Assembly: GCA_964006375.1 (NCBI GenBank)
Contig: OZ023263.1
Coordinates: 135,619,370 to 135,683,369 of the forward strand
Reading direction: 5' to 3'
DNA: 64,000 bases
Origin: Tillus elongatus
Taxonomy: Eukaryota; Arthropoda; Insecta; Coleoptera; Cleridae
This document shows positions 1-10,535 of this stretch, piece by piece (the first letter of the stretch is position 1; each line of letters opens with the position of its first letter). The position numbers were made by a program, and so were the translations under genes. Under the pieces are notes generated by a model. That model ran no database searches, was not told where the DNA came from, and worked only from the letters and a program-made list of their open reading frames with translations.

Positions 1-836
1 CCAAGATCCATTTAAATTTAAAGAATTAGTTTTAATAATATACCTTACTACTAGTGTACAATTCTTATGAAAATTCACTGCTATAATGCACTTGCTGCGT
101 CCCGAACTTTTTTCGTTTATACAGCAATTATCATTTAAAGTCACTGGAGGAAAGGAGCTACACACTGTTTACCCAAACCCACACTTCAAAATCTTCGCTG
201 TGATTGGCCGAGATTTGTAACTGGAAAGTCATTCTTGCGTCACACTCAATTTGCTAATATCTCTGCTATTGTTTCCTCAAGTGTTAAAGTTAAAAGATTT
301 TACAATTTCTAATTTGTATTTAAAAATATAATAGAATTATAATCGATTTCAATAACTCTGTTGTTATTTGGAAACATTTTCTCCGAGTGTAATGCCTAAA
401 TTACTTTTACACTCAGTTTATTATTACACTTAGTTAGACTAGTTACATATGTGTGATAATGTCTTCTGCATGTGATCAGCCCTGGACAACTCCCTAGATT
501 GGGTAAATAGGATATACCTAGAGGTAAAATTTTGATTTATAATTTTTGCTTATAACCAGAAACAGCAGGTATTGTTTCAACATAAGATGACTGTACCTTA
601 TTGATGGATGAAAATCATTCTTAGCTTGATCGATGCTATGCTTGCAATTATTCCTTGCCGAGACGAAGAGGACGCTTTCTCTCTCTCGCTCCTATGGTTT
701 TTATGTCAAAAAAAGTGTAAGCATAATTTTTTTGTAATGACTGATTTTTTTGCACACAATTTAAAAAATCATGTATATAAAAGTTGCCATCAAATCATAC
801 AACAAACAATAAATATTTATGATTAAAATATCTTAC
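1..836. other. AT-rich non-coding sequence downstream of otd exon
   Basis: No convincing gene is visible. Around 60-115 there is a lone, inverted copy of the terminal motif of the MITE found complete at 13569-13882 (TGCACTTGCTGCGTCC on the plus strand). The rest is AT-rich and, given the splice donor at 831-836 (minus strand), is probably the next otd intron. The next otd exon was not found here and may lie outside the window. Confidence 0.5.
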
Positions 837-945
837 CGATGGTGAACTAGTGCTGTTGCTTGTGACCAAAAGTTGAGGTTTAACGTAGTTCGGACTGTCC
901 CTTAGTTGCGGTGTTGTATGCATGCTTGGTGAACTCGCAGACGAA
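837..945 (-). CDS. otd: orthodenticle, probable internal exon after the homeodomain exon
   Basis: This 109-nt minus-strand exon is bounded by an AG acceptor (946-947) and a GTAAGA donor (831-836). It reads without a stop as a Ser/Thr/Pro-rich segment containing SSPSMHTTPQLRDSPNY, a low-complexity type of sequence expected C-terminal to the Otd/Otx homeodomain. The strongest argument is phase: the homeodomain exon at 3845-4008 ends with two bases (AG) of a codon, and this exon starts with T, completing a Ser codon, then runs exactly 36 codons to its donor. The product would be part of the transcription-regulating C-terminal region of a nuclear homeodomain protein. The exon call is inference from splice sites, phase and composition; no conserved domain is present. 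Confidence 0.7.
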
Positions 946-1384
946 CTTAAAAGAAATTAGAAAATACTAAGTAAATATATTTTTGTAAACGTACCATTAG
1001 GATAATAGTTTGATTTAACTAAAATTTTGTTTTAAAAATGTACTTATACATTTGTTTAAAGACTTAAACGGTCTATTGTCCATTCATATTACAAAAAAAA
1101 GTTGCATATTTCGGGAAAGTAATTTTTTAAGAAGATGCAGTACATTATTGTAAGGTTAAAATCTTACAATCGTTTCGTCAACCAACGTAACTTAATTGGA
1201 GAGAGAATGAACTATAGTACAAAGATAACGGTAAGAAAACGCAGAGTAAGTCAATTTATAATAGATTTTCAACACACTATTGCCGTAAATTTAGAATTAG
1301 AAGAAACTAAAAATAAGTTGACGAGTCTGAGATTGATGAATTTAATGGTACCAAGTATCTAGAATATGTAATTTTATCTAAATA
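946..1384. other. otd intron, non-coding part
   Basis: This lies between the two otd exons on the minus strand. It is AT-rich and I see no gene, RNA or repeat in it. A short open stretch at 1135-1362 on the plus strand has no recognisable domain and is not called. Confidence 0.5.
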
Positions 1385-2725
1385 TATTGGGTGGAAATCC
1401 AGCGCTCTTCATTTTATGAAACAATATTTTCCAATCCATATTATTGAATGCTCTTTCCAGGTCTACAATAGCAGTAAACATATCTATATTTTCTGAGCCT
1501 TCTTTATCACATTATTTTAAGTAGAAATACTGCTTCTGCTCGACTGAATCTAGATGCCGGGACTGAACTGATCAAAAGGTCTTCTTAAAAATGTTCACCA
1601 AACAAAAAAAGTTAAACTCTTATTTCGCCTACCCCAGTTTTTCTTTGTCTGGGCTCTTTAAGGGTTTTGTCAAATTCTTCTCTTAAAATGGGCGAGTTAT
1701 CGCCCCTATCTCCTCTATATACCTACTCCCCTTCGCAATTAATGTTCTCTTGGTGATACAATTATTCTAGATAGGATTTCCATTGTTTAGCAATATCTTC
1801 CTTTTCTAGTAAGTAAAATGTGCGAATCACAGCCTGTCGCAGCCATGTACTGTCCTAAGATAATTAATCCACTGTTTCCTTTCGGTTTGATTTCTTTTTG
1901 CCATGTTGTTTTGTTTTTCAGCTGCCTCTAAACTGCTTTTTATGTCTGTCCATGCAGATATTATACCACTGAGATTTACCTTATTGGTTTCTCCTTTAAA
2001 CTTTTCCATTTCATCTGCATCTTTTATGTACATTCCACCTCCTTCTTACATTATATTCTCTACTTTTTTTTCATTTTGCTTCTATCAAACTACTGTTTTA
2101 CTGTTACTATCTAAAACTGCTCCAGGACATGTGCAGCTGGATTTAAGTGAATTTCTATGACATTTGCTAGTAATAAAGTCTATTTAGTACCTTGCCTGAT
2201 GCCCTTTGTGATTTTCATGTATAGCACCTTAATATTTGAATTGTTCATCCTCCGATGACGCTAACTTTGTTAGTGAAACGATCGTCAGGCCTTTTGGGCT
2301 CTCCAACTGTATTTATCTTCTTTTAGATATTTCAAACATTGTATTAGTTGTAATTAGACCTTTTCTATCATAAAAATTCATGAGCCTCTCTTTTTATCTG
2401 ATTTGTTCTAATCAACATTTTCCAGCTACATTACTTTTCATTTGTTTGCTTACTACCACATTAAAATCCCCGATTATAATTATATTATCCTGTTTCTTCA
2501 CATTCTTACACAGTTCGTTTATATTAAAATACATATTCCACTTCTTTCTCCTCGCTTCGTAATATCGGAAAGTATACCTGTATTATCGCGATACTCTGGG
2601 GCTTTGTCACCATAAGTATCCTGTCGATGACATGGTATGTATCCATTACTTTATGGACCCATTTGTTCCGTAATACGATTAGGACTTCATTTCTTCTAGA
2701 GTCTTTACTTCTTTTATCTATATTC
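1385..2725 (-). pseudogene. RTE-like LINE relic (endonuclease to reverse transcriptase)
   Basis: In minus-strand order, pieces in changing frames match the layout of an RTE/craniofacial-development-protein-2-like LINE. First comes an endonuclease part at about 2400-2725 with IAIIQVYFP and an IIIIGDFNVVV motif typical of APE endonucleases. A charged linker follows at 1815-2035, then a segment containing SPILREEFDKTLKE near 1620-1700. Last is a reverse-transcriptase motif FTAIVDLERAFNN near 1445-1480. Many stops and frameshifts break it, so it is long dead. A Penelope-type hammerhead fragment sits between the endonuclease and the linker, apparently inserted later. The clade assignment rests on motif order and wording only. 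Confidence 0.75.
2245..2330 (+). mobile_element. Penelope-like element end with degenerate hammerhead ribozyme
   Basis: The core at 2252-2286 reads CCGATGA, then a 7-bp stem CGCTAAC/GTTAGTG closed by a TTT loop, then AAAC and GATCGTC. This is the hammerhead layout known from Penelope-like retroelements, with one core change (CTGATGA to CCGATGA) that should impair cleavage. The following text GGGCTCTCCAACTGTATTTATC matches the Penelope-type ends near 59380 and 21770. It is nested inside an older LINE relic. Confidence 0.65.
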
Positions 2726-3219
2726 TTATATTCTTTTATCTATATCATCATATATCATCCTGGCTTTATTTTATTAATTTTTGAAGTATCCTTTCTTTGT
2801 CTACCTTACTTGTGACATGTCAAGTTAATCTACTTATACTATTAGGTTCTTTACTTTTCCAGTTTTCCAGTCCTTATAAAAGCTTCTAATATTCCGTGTC
2901 CCCTATATTAAACTAGTTTTTAATTTCTTTCTTCCTTCCACCCTACTAATAATTTCTTTACCTGACGTTCTAGCTGCTGAGACTGTAGCATGGATGTACT
3001 ATTTACAATGTATACCGACCGCCAGTGCCTGCAATGTATATATTAAAGCATGTCAGTGTAGTCTGCGTACGAGAAATATGGTAACAATCCAATGAGGCAA
3101 ATAGGTTGGTGAGATAGAGACAAGCATTTATCAGCCGGCTGTCCACTTGACTCAAACTTCACTGACAAAAATATGTAATGTTGTTTATAAATTTACATGT
3201 CAAGCGACAAATCTGTACA
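2726..3219. other. AT-rich intronic sequence
   Basis: This interval between the LINE relic and the SINE holds no ORF or RNA that I can support. It is presumably otd intron with eroded repeat sequence. Confidence 0.5.
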
Positions 3220-3545
3220 GCCTCGGTGATCTAGTGGTAAGAACGTGTGCCGCTGAATTCAATGGCACTGGGTTAGATTCCCATTAGGTGACCCTTTCAC
3301 TTTTTCCTTATATACTCTAAAATTAACTGAGGTTGTGGCATTGTGTTTGAGCAAGTTGAATGTCTGCACGTTCCGACCTTCGGAGCGGGCGTAGAACCGT
3401 CGGTTCTGTGTACGATACCTTTCTTACAGAAAGGCAGGGGTTGGGCGAAATTTACAGGATAGTGAGGTGAAACTGCTCCTTGGCGTCGGTGATTGGTCAT
3501 AGTCGCAGAAATCGACTGACGTTAAATAAAAATTAATTAAAAATG
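3220..3545 (+). mobile_element. tRNA-derived SINE, copy 1
   Basis: The element starts with a tRNA-like head, GCCTCGGTGATCTAGTGGTA, carrying a Pol III A-box-like stretch and, about 45 bases on, a B-box-like GGGTTAGATTCCC. A shared non-tRNA body follows (ACCGAGG/AACTGAGG, GCAAGTTGAATGTCTGCACGTTC, GCAGGGGTT, GTGATTGG, GACGTTAAA), ending in an A-rich tail. The same body occurs at 19791-20130 (plus), 25091-25430 (minus) and 28140-28495 (minus), and again in the second 15.9 kb unit. This copy lacks about 45 bases in the middle compared with 19791-20130. SINEs depend on LINE machinery for movement; the partner is not identified. Confidence 0.85.
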
Positions 3546-3844
3546 ACAGCATTTTTCGACCTTGTCAAGTCAACATAAATGACCAAAGTTTAGACAGTTG
3601 TCGGCTACCTGTTTAATTTTGTATGCGTGAAATGTACATACAAATTCAGATCAGTTTTTAGTTTGATCATTTATTCTTTGAGAAAGTCAACTTTGTGTTT
3701 ATGTGCTATGGTAAACTAGAGTCTTTAAAATATACTTATAAGATACTAATCATTATAACAGTGGCTACTATGTACATGGTGAAATTTCATTTAGGGGTAC
3801 AAAAATTTGTATTGCATTGAAGCTTTTTAGAAATCGGAACTAAC

Positions 3845-4008
3845 CTTGTACTTGTATTATTATTATTATTGGACACTGGTGTCGGTGAAGATTTGGTTAA
3901 GATTGTTGTAGATTTACTCTTTATCCTTGTCGATTTTTCTACGTTCTGTTGTTGGTTATGTTGTTTTTGTTGCTGCCTACATTTTGCTCTTCTGTTTTTA
4001 AACCATAC
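3845..4008 (-). CDS. otd: orthodenticle homeodomain exon (helix 3 and following)
   Basis: On the minus strand, a TTTTTTACAG acceptor is followed at 4008 by codons for VWFKNRRAKCRQQQKQ, the recognition helix of a homeodomain with Lys at position 50. The AKCRQQ continuation distinguishes Otd/Otx from other Lys50 proteins such as Goosecoid and Pitx, which carry AKWR. A Gln-, Ser- and Asn-rich stretch follows (KSSPTPVS, then NNNNN), ending at a GTTAGT donor at 3839-3844. Interruption of the homeodomain just before this Val is the known Otx-family intron position. The protein is a nuclear DNA-binding regulator of anterior head and nerve patterning. The first three quarters of the homeodomain should lie upstream, at higher coordinates, but no such exon was found in the window. 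Identity is secure at family level; which otd paralogue it is cannot be told. Confidence 0.92.
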
Positions 4009-4399
4009 CTGTAAAAAATAACGAAAATGTAAGAATATACGATTTTACGGCCTTGTTACACAAACTGAGTATTTTAGGTTATAAGTCGTGATATGTTGGT
4101 ATTTAAACCTGACGTTTCGTCTGCTGCTCGAATAGACAAAGGTGATGCGGTAACGGTTGAAGTAATCTACACAACGTCTCACGTCCCAATGATTCAGTAC
4201 TCGACGTCTAGTGGTGAACGTGTGTTTTTTATAGCTTGACTACGAGAGCGACCATACACTGAATCATCTACCCAGTAAACACATGTTCGTTAATTAAACG
4301 TTTAAAAGCAAACTGCTACCTTACGTTTAATTTTGGTAAAAATGTCGCCCGAATAAACATATAATTAAACCAATATAAAAACGTTTTTATACATGTATG

Positions 4400-4720
4400 T
4401 TTTAACGTTTAAATATACGTTTTTCTTACATGTTTATTAACAAGGATTTTACAACGTTAATTTAACCATCATCTGTAATGGAGAATATACGTTTATAATT
4501 ACCGTTTATCAACGGGAATTTGTAACGTTAAACTATTTGCCGTTAATAACGTAAAATATACATTTTTTATACATGTTTATTAACAAGGGTTTTGCAACGT
4601 TGATTTAACCATCATCTGTCATGAAGAATATACGTTTATAATTAATGTTTATCAACGGGATCTGTCACGTTAATCTGCTTGTATTAACGACGTATAATAA
4701 ACGTTTGAATTACAACTAAT
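4400..4720. repeat. two-copy subterminal repeat, period about 143 bp
   Basis: TGTTTATTAACAAGG starts at 4431 and again at 4574, each followed by the same order of motifs (CAACGTT, AACCATCATCTGT, ATATACGTTTATAATTA, TATCAACGGGA). It lies just inside the left TIR of the 4271-7144 element. Confidence 0.8.
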
Positions 4721-4994
4721 ACATACCTACCAAATGATAGTTTTTCAACCCAGCTGACGGCAGAAGATGAGAACTTATAGGACAAACGATCATTAGGTGT
4801 AGAAGTGTCAAACTGGACTCCATTGCGGTGTAGATACTTACTTTAAGTGCTCATTGCTCATCAAAACTTCTAAACTTGCTACTCTGCTACATTTTATAAA
4901 CCTACCATTGACAAATTATTATTTATGTTTATAATTTTAAATGGGCTTTATAAAAATGGATTAGATCACAAGTCAAATGCAAAGTAAAAATAAC

Positions 4995-5000
4995 TTTATT
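4995..5000 (-). promoter_or_regulatory. polyadenylation signal AATAAA
   Basis: A canonical AATAAA on the minus strand lies about 180 bases downstream of the stop codon of the exon at 5178-5290, in an AT-rich 3' UTR-like stretch. It supports that exon being the last exon of a transcript carried by the element. Confidence 0.5.
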
Positions 5001-5177
5001 TAAAAAACAAAAATATATTTTAAAAAACTTACATTTCATTATCAAAAAACTAAAATAATTAATACCACATTCTAAAAATATAACAAACTTCTTCAATCAT
5101 AGCGTCTTAATCATGACATAAAAAATATATTTCTTAAATTATTTGTCAACTTCTCAACCAAAAAAAGTATGGCTCCA

Positions 5178-5290
5178 TTAGTTTTTTGCTCTGGACCTTT
5201 TCGAAGTAGCTAATTTTAACCAACCCTTAACAGCACAAAAGATTGCTCTGTCGCCTTTTTCACGTTGGGGAAAATTTAGCTTTGCAGCAT
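5178..5290 (-). CDS. short 3'-terminal exon inside the TIR element, function unknown
   Basis: After an AG acceptor at 5291-5292 the minus strand is open for 37 codons and ends in TAA at 5178-5180. It contains KLNFPQREKGDRAIFCAVKGW and ends in a basic tail (SKRSRAKN). The pattern of a hydrophobic/aromatic helix with GWLKLA and a basic C-terminus faintly recalls the C-termini of DUF4806-type proteins often seen in insect transposons; this is a guess. The first bases complete a codon from an upstream exon that I could not locate. It stands out because no other coding-like sequence is visible in the element. Confidence 0.4.
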
Positions 5291-6210
5291 CTAAAATTAT
5301 AAACTACTAAATAGAAATAAATAGGTCATAAAATTGTGATTACCATATACTACTATATATGGTTACACGGGAGGCGTCTACTTAACGTTCGCCTATATAT
5401 AGGTGTACATGTATCGTGAAAATTAAATTAAACTTGGGAAAATAAACAAATGCATTCGAAAGTTTGATTCACGAACAATCAAAATTGAGGAAAAAAAGGT
5501 GTACTCATAAACGTTAGATATACGTCTAATGCCTCAATAAAATTAAACTTGAAAATATGAGGAAGCAACCAACATGGCCGATTTTAAACACGCCAGCTAA
5601 ACTCATAAGTCCCAATTATTTATTCTACCTAATAACGCTCTATAGCAACCAAAGTACAAGAAATGTGATTAACTTCGACAACGTTTGAAGACAATTATTA
5701 CATATTGTGATACAGCTTACCTTAACCTAACTTCACGACATAAAACTTGACACTTTGAGCTGCACTAATTGTACCTATTTCCAAAACTTTTAAGAGAAAT
5801 CGCTACAGGATGATAATCATTCTTTGTAAATATGTATAAAACAATTATAAATTATAGAACAGACCACCATCCACCATAAAATACAAGTGTCACGTACTGA
5901 ATACAATATTTAATAAAATTTAATTCCAAGCACCACGTTACACACTGCATGCGATCACTTCACCTGTTCTGTTTCTATTTCTATTTCTTGATTTCTTGTT
6001 CATTCTCGTTCAGCATGCGCACAAACACTTAATAATTTACAAGGACAAATATGTTTTATGTATTACACAGTGGAATGCAAAAGACAAAATAACTCCTTTT
6101 AAAACATACACGCATTGTCGAATACCTCTCAGATTGATTATGTGACAATTTTTTTTTAAAAAGCCAGGAAAAAATGTAACCTATATAACTATAGGTACAT
6201 AATATAATAT

Positions 6211-7095
6211 ATCACATAATATCTCACGCTAAAATAATATCTAGTAGGATACGTATATTTTATGTATAAATCCCTATTTCATGTATATTTTTATATGCGA
6301 ACCTTGTTGAAACTACGTCTAAATATTATGTTTAAAAACACTTAATTAATAACGTCTTTTACAACGATAAATTGTTAAGTAATTTGCTTTTTTAACAAAA
6401 ATTAGAAAAATAGTGGTTTTAAATATATCGTTTATATCACATAAAATATCTCTGGCTTAAAAAATGTCTGGTAATATACGTATAATTTATGTATGAATCC
6501 CTACTTCGTGCATGTGTTTCATAGGCAAACTGTGATGAAACAGCCTTTAAATATTATGTTTAAAAACACTTAATTAATAAGGTCTTTTACAATGACAAAT
6601 TGTTTCGTTGCTTTTTTTTTTACAAAAATTAGGAAAACAGTTGTTTTAAATATAACGTTTATATCACATAAATATCTCTCACTTATAAAATGTCTAATAA
6701 ACTACGTGTATTTTATGTATGAATCCTAACTTCATGTAGGTTTTTGGTAGGCGAACTGTGTTGAAACAACGTTTAAATATTATACCCTTCATCAATAAGG
6801 TATTTACAACGAGAAAATTTTTTCACAAAAATTAGGTAAATACCTGTTTTACATATAACGTTTATACCACACACAATATCTTTCGTTTATAAAATGTTTA
6901 ATAAAATACATATATTCAACGTATTAATCTCAACTAAACGTAGTTTTTTGATAGGCGAAATGTGTTTAAATAACGTTTAAATATTATGTCTAAAAACTCT
7001 CCATAATTAACGTCTTTACAACGAAGAAATGGTAACGTTGCCTTTTTAGCCTAGAATTGAACGTTAATTTTTATAACCGATAACGTTTTTTCAAC
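6211..7095. repeat. four tandem repeats, 203-227 bp each
   Basis: Units start at about 6211, 6436, 6663 and 6866, each opening with ATCACATAA or ACCACACAC and containing TTATGTAT, GGCGAAC, TTTAAATATTATG, TCTTTTACAACGA and AAAAATTAG motifs in the same order. Units are diverged and shorten to the right. The array lies inside the right end of the 4271-7144 element. Confidence 0.85.
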
Positions 7096-7146
7096 GGTCT
7101 TTACGTAAAATATACGTTTATTAAACGCACGTGTGTTTATTGGGTA

Positions 7147-7521
7147 CAGTCTACATTTAACCAAACTTCTGATTTAGGGGTTTTGAATGATTTAGAACAG
7201 GTTTTGTTGATAGGTACGATTGTTAAGGGGGCCTTGATGGCCTCTATTATTTATTCGCGACCAATTTGGTTGAAATAGGATAAAAAAGAAAATAATTATG
7301 ATTGTGGTACAGTCTTAAGCGGCACACATTGAATATCTGAGATGTAAAAAAAGATCACTTTGACGGCCCTTCCATTACCATTGAAAGTATTTAACGCACT
7401 TATAGACAAAAGGTCAGGCTCAGATATTGGATTCACCCGAATATCTCAGCTATTCTTGGTAACGGAATTATTATATAGGTACCAAATATATTGTCATGTC
7501 AATAAGAAAATGTCAAAATTA

Positions 7522-7524
<3 letters not shown>
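7147..7524. other. non-coding spacer
   Basis: Between the TIR element and the (AT)n tract I see no gene or named repeat. A plus-strand open stretch from 7360 runs into the microsatellite and is not a gene. Confidence 0.5.

Positions 7525-7592
<68 letters not shown>
7525..7592. repeat. (AT)n microsatellite, about 68 bp
   Basis: Uninterrupted alternating TA. It sits close upstream of the interspersed repeat at 7680-7990, whose relative at 48100-48430 is also preceded by (AT)n. Confidence 0.97.
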
Positions 7593-7595
<3 letters not shown>

Positions 7596-7679
7596 CACCA
7601 GTTGAAACCCATATTTATAATAAGTATTTTCCTTATTTGATCTACTCTAAGAAAAAGCCACTAATTATATTATTATGTT

Positions 7680-7990
7680 AAAAATTTGGAATTTGATGTC
7701 TTAGTATTGTGACTTTAAAATGAGATCTTTGCAAGTGGTTTTCTAATGTTCAATGCTAAACTTGATGTTCAAAGCTGTTAAAATAAAACTGTTATAATTA
7801 GAGGGATGTTAATGAACAATTGTACTTATTTTATTTGGGAAGCAATCTTACCTATAAGCTCATATTTTAAAGACTTCTAGTGCAAAATTTAGTGCTGCTA
7901 GCGATATTCGTCAATTTAGGTATCTTGAAAAAGATATAACAAACCTAATGGGTTCTTAAATCAGAGAGGAAAAAGGTCGGTAATGTTGTC
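7680..7990 (+). repeat. interspersed repeat, relative of 48100-48430
   Basis: Roughly 310 bases share ordered blocks with 48100-48430, for example TTTGGAATTTGATGTC, AACAATTGTACTTA, AAGCTCATATTTT, TCTAGTGCAAAATTT and AGAGAGGAAAAAGGTCGGTA. No coding capacity is seen. It is presumably the tail of an unidentified element associated with (AT)n. Confidence 0.8.
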
Positions 7991-8119
7991 TTCAATGATA
8001 TCGTGCAGATTTATATTCCCATGAGATACATCACAAATTCATTTCAAGCAGACATATTCAACGGGTAATGTAAAATAATCGGGCTAGCGTCAAATTCGGG
8101 ATTGTCGAAATAAAGGGTT

Positions 8120-8395
8120 GTCAAATCCATGTGATTTCGCTGGCTGTTTGGTCTATGTCTTACCATAGCAAGTACATAAGGTTAAAAATACGGTAAGATG
8201 TTAGTGCTGAGCATAGGAAATTATGTACTGGCCAGACAGATAGAGGTCAAATCCGAGATCATCATAATCAAGTGACGTCGCTGGCTGTATGGTCTAGTCT
8301 TACCATAGCGAACACATAAGGTTAACAATAAGAAAGGATGGTAATATTAATCGTTCAAACTTAACTGCCGGCCAGACAGATAAAAATCATTACGA
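8120..8395 (+). repeat. two-copy tandem repeat, about 145 bp
   Basis: The blocks TCGCTGGCTG, TGGTCTA, TCTTACCATAGC, ACATAAGGTTAA and GGCCAGACAGATA occur in the same order twice, at about 8136-8245 and 8277-8388. There is no ORF. Confidence 0.8.
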
Positions 8396-8954
8396 AATAA
8401 CCAAGGAGACGAAAACCACACATTTGTTAATCGTTTAACTATAAACAAATAAAAACTAGTCAACAAATCAAAACCAACTGACGACAGGAAATTTATTTAT
8501 TCTTAATAGAGAAAATCCAACTCGACGGTTAGAAATAAAGTCGACTCAAATGTTGGGCTAAACCGGTTTCTCACAATTGGGAAGTCGCAATCGGATTTAC
8601 AACATTGTCGATGGCAGCGGATTGAAGGTATAGAGGAGATTTGGAATTATAACAAAAGGAACGGGAAGTAAGGAGACTAAGGGATATTGAAACTCTGAAG
8701 ATGAAGGGAAAAGAGAGGTCGAAACAGGTAAATGCTTTCTGCGTGAATACCAGAGTCTTGTTTTCTTCCCGAGCCAGCCGTATGTTAGCACTCACATCCG
8801 TGCGCAACTAAACAGCCTGACTTCTTTGGCCGAGTCAAATAAAAGATAGGAACGGTAGGTAAATAAAAGGTGAAGTGAATAGGCAGGAGAATAGGAGTAG
8901 AAAATGGTTAGGACATTTCAATCTTTAGATCTTCCGGAGGAAGGAGTCATGGGT
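8396..8954. other. sequence 3' of the gypsy pol gene
   Basis: This lies immediately downstream (minus strand) of the integrase C-terminus and is probably the gypsy 3' region. I looked for a direct repeat with 12945-13568 that would mark paired LTRs and did not find one by eye. Overlapping minus-strand open stretches at 8571-8807 have no recognisable domain. Confidence 0.45.
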
Positions 8955-9975
8955 AGGGTTGGAGATGTTTTAGGTGCCATCGATCTACCGGTTTGCCACC
9001 AATATCTGAGAGTTCATAAACAAGGTTGGAGATCTTCTTGATGACTCGACAGAGCACAAATTTCGGCGCCAACTTAGCCTTAAAATCTTTAGAACGCTAA
9101 CAACACGAAATTTCTCTTCCATACCATGTCGCCTACCTCAAAAGAAATGGGCAGTAGATGTAAGTTATAACGAGTCTTACTGGCCTCGTACGCTTTCCTT
9201 AATCGTCGTCGCACTTCCGCAAACCATTCCGGAAGCTTATGCATATCTTCCTGCCATGTTCACAGAGTTTTCGGAAACAGGTCCATAAAAAGTCCCATCC
9301 ACAGCCAGATTTCTATCAAATACCAAAAATGAAGGAGAATGCCCAGTTACGTCATGATTTGCCAAGCGTATAGCCTGAGCAATTTGAAAAATATTTTCAT
9401 CCCAATTCTCATGGGAATCTCCAATAAAAGAAGCGATAGCCGTAACCAAATCTTTATTTACCCTTTCGGTATAATTGATTTGAAGGTGGTAAAAAGCATT
9501 ATACCAAGTCGATTGAACCTTATAAGACGAGAGGAACCTGGTAAATTCCTTCGAGGTGAATTGAGAACCGGTGTCACATAAGAGAATCTGTGGTACTCCA
9601 AAGATTAGGAAATTCTGCCCCATAAACTTGATAATTGCGGCAGATGTAGCTTTTGACACTGGCTGCACCAAGACAAACTTAGTAAACCAGTCGATACAGA
9701 CAAGAAGATACTGGTTGCCCTTTTTAGTTCGAGGAAAGAGACTCATAATGTCGACAGAAATTAACTGAAATGGAAAATTTATGCTCTTATAATTTTCCAT
9801 GAGACCAAGGGGTTTCTGGTTTGAAGGTTTATTTGCCCCACATATGGCACAGTGTCTCACATGAAGACAGACTGACTTCCTCATGTTAGGCTAATAATAG
9901 TACTCTGATACTATTGCTAGAGTTTTCGCAATACAAAAATGACCTGCGGCAGGATCATCGTGATACTGATTTAAA
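8955..9975 (-). pseudogene. gypsy integrase, broken
   Basis: The minus strand shows an HHCC zinc finger (YHDD...GHF...CAIC) crossing a stop and a frameshift near 9885-9975. The catalytic core follows, with SVDIMSLFPRTKKGNQYLL, VCIDWFTKF and LCDTGSQFTS (two catalytic Asp positions); the expected Glu falls near TERVNKDL. A GPY/F-like C-terminal domain with KLAPKFV and KPVDRWHLKHLQPYP lies near 8960-9090, again in a shifted frame. The enzyme would insert retrotransposon cDNA into the genome. At least three reading-frame breaks make it inactive. Confidence 0.9.
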
Positions 9976-9980
9976 ATTTG

Positions 9981-10535
9981 TTAACGATTAGGCACAACAA
10001 TTTTCCAATCAAATAAATTTGACTCAATCTGGTGTAACGAACGACCATGTTTATAAAGAACGCCATTGCTCGTCGTAAAATCAGGGTATTTGTCAGTATC
10101 GTTGGAAACTCTTTTTATCATGCCGAGATACCAGTCATCCGGTTGTAAGTAGGTGGCACTCAACAATGAAACATGTCCAGATAAAAAGTCAGCCACGACA
10201 TTCTGAGCACCCTTACAATGTTTAATGGCAAAAGAAAATTGATTTAAATGTAGACACCAGTGAGTCAATCTACCCGTAGGTTCCTTGAGGTGATGAAGCC
10301 GTATCAGAGAAGCATGATCAGTGAAAATTGTAAGATCGTCAGTACCTTCGCCATACCCGCGAAAATCTTCGACACCAAACAAAACAGCAAGGCATTCACT
10401 TTCAGTGACACTGCCTTTTCTTTCCTGTTTACTCAAAGTACGACTAGTATAAGCGATATGATGTCCCAAACCGTCGGTCTCCTGGAAAAGAACTGCTCCG
10501 ATACCCACATCGCAGGCATCTGTTTGTATCGAAAA
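9981..10535 (-). pseudogene. gypsy RNase H and linker to integrase
   Basis: Within a 272-codon minus-strand ORF (9981-10799), residues from about 89 on form the RNase H domain. FSIQTDACDVGIGAV, TESECLAVLF and LTIFTDHASL carry the expected Asp, Glu and Asp metal ligands. It would degrade the RNA strand during reverse transcription. The rest of the ORF links to the integrase zinc finger. This is the best-preserved segment of the element. Confidence 0.88.

Larger units (their letters stand above)
4271..7144. mobile_element. TIR DNA transposon with TA target duplication, family not recognised
   Basis: The ends are inverted repeats: left CCCAGTAAACACATGTTCGT and, reverse-complemented from the right, CCCAATAAACACACGTGCGT, with similarity continuing about 34 bases. 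Both ends are flanked by TA (4269-4270 and 7145-7146), as expected of Tc1/mariner-type or other TA-targeting elements. The interior is AT-rich, with a pair of about 143-bp repeats near the left end, four copies of a 203-227-bp repeat near the right end, and many AACGTTTAA/GTTTATTAAC-type motifs. One short minus-strand 3' exon with a polyadenylation signal is present (5178-5290). No transposase was found, so this copy is probably non-autonomous. Confidence 0.75.

Noticed and set aside
4100..4200. Hammerhead-like 3' half on the minus strand (GACGAAACGTCAGG)
   Set aside because: No CUGANGA partner was found upstream in the RNA direction.
8571..8807. Minus-strand ORFs after the integrase as an env-like gene
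   Set aside because: Short, overlapping in two frames, and without any membrane-protein or glycoprotein pattern.
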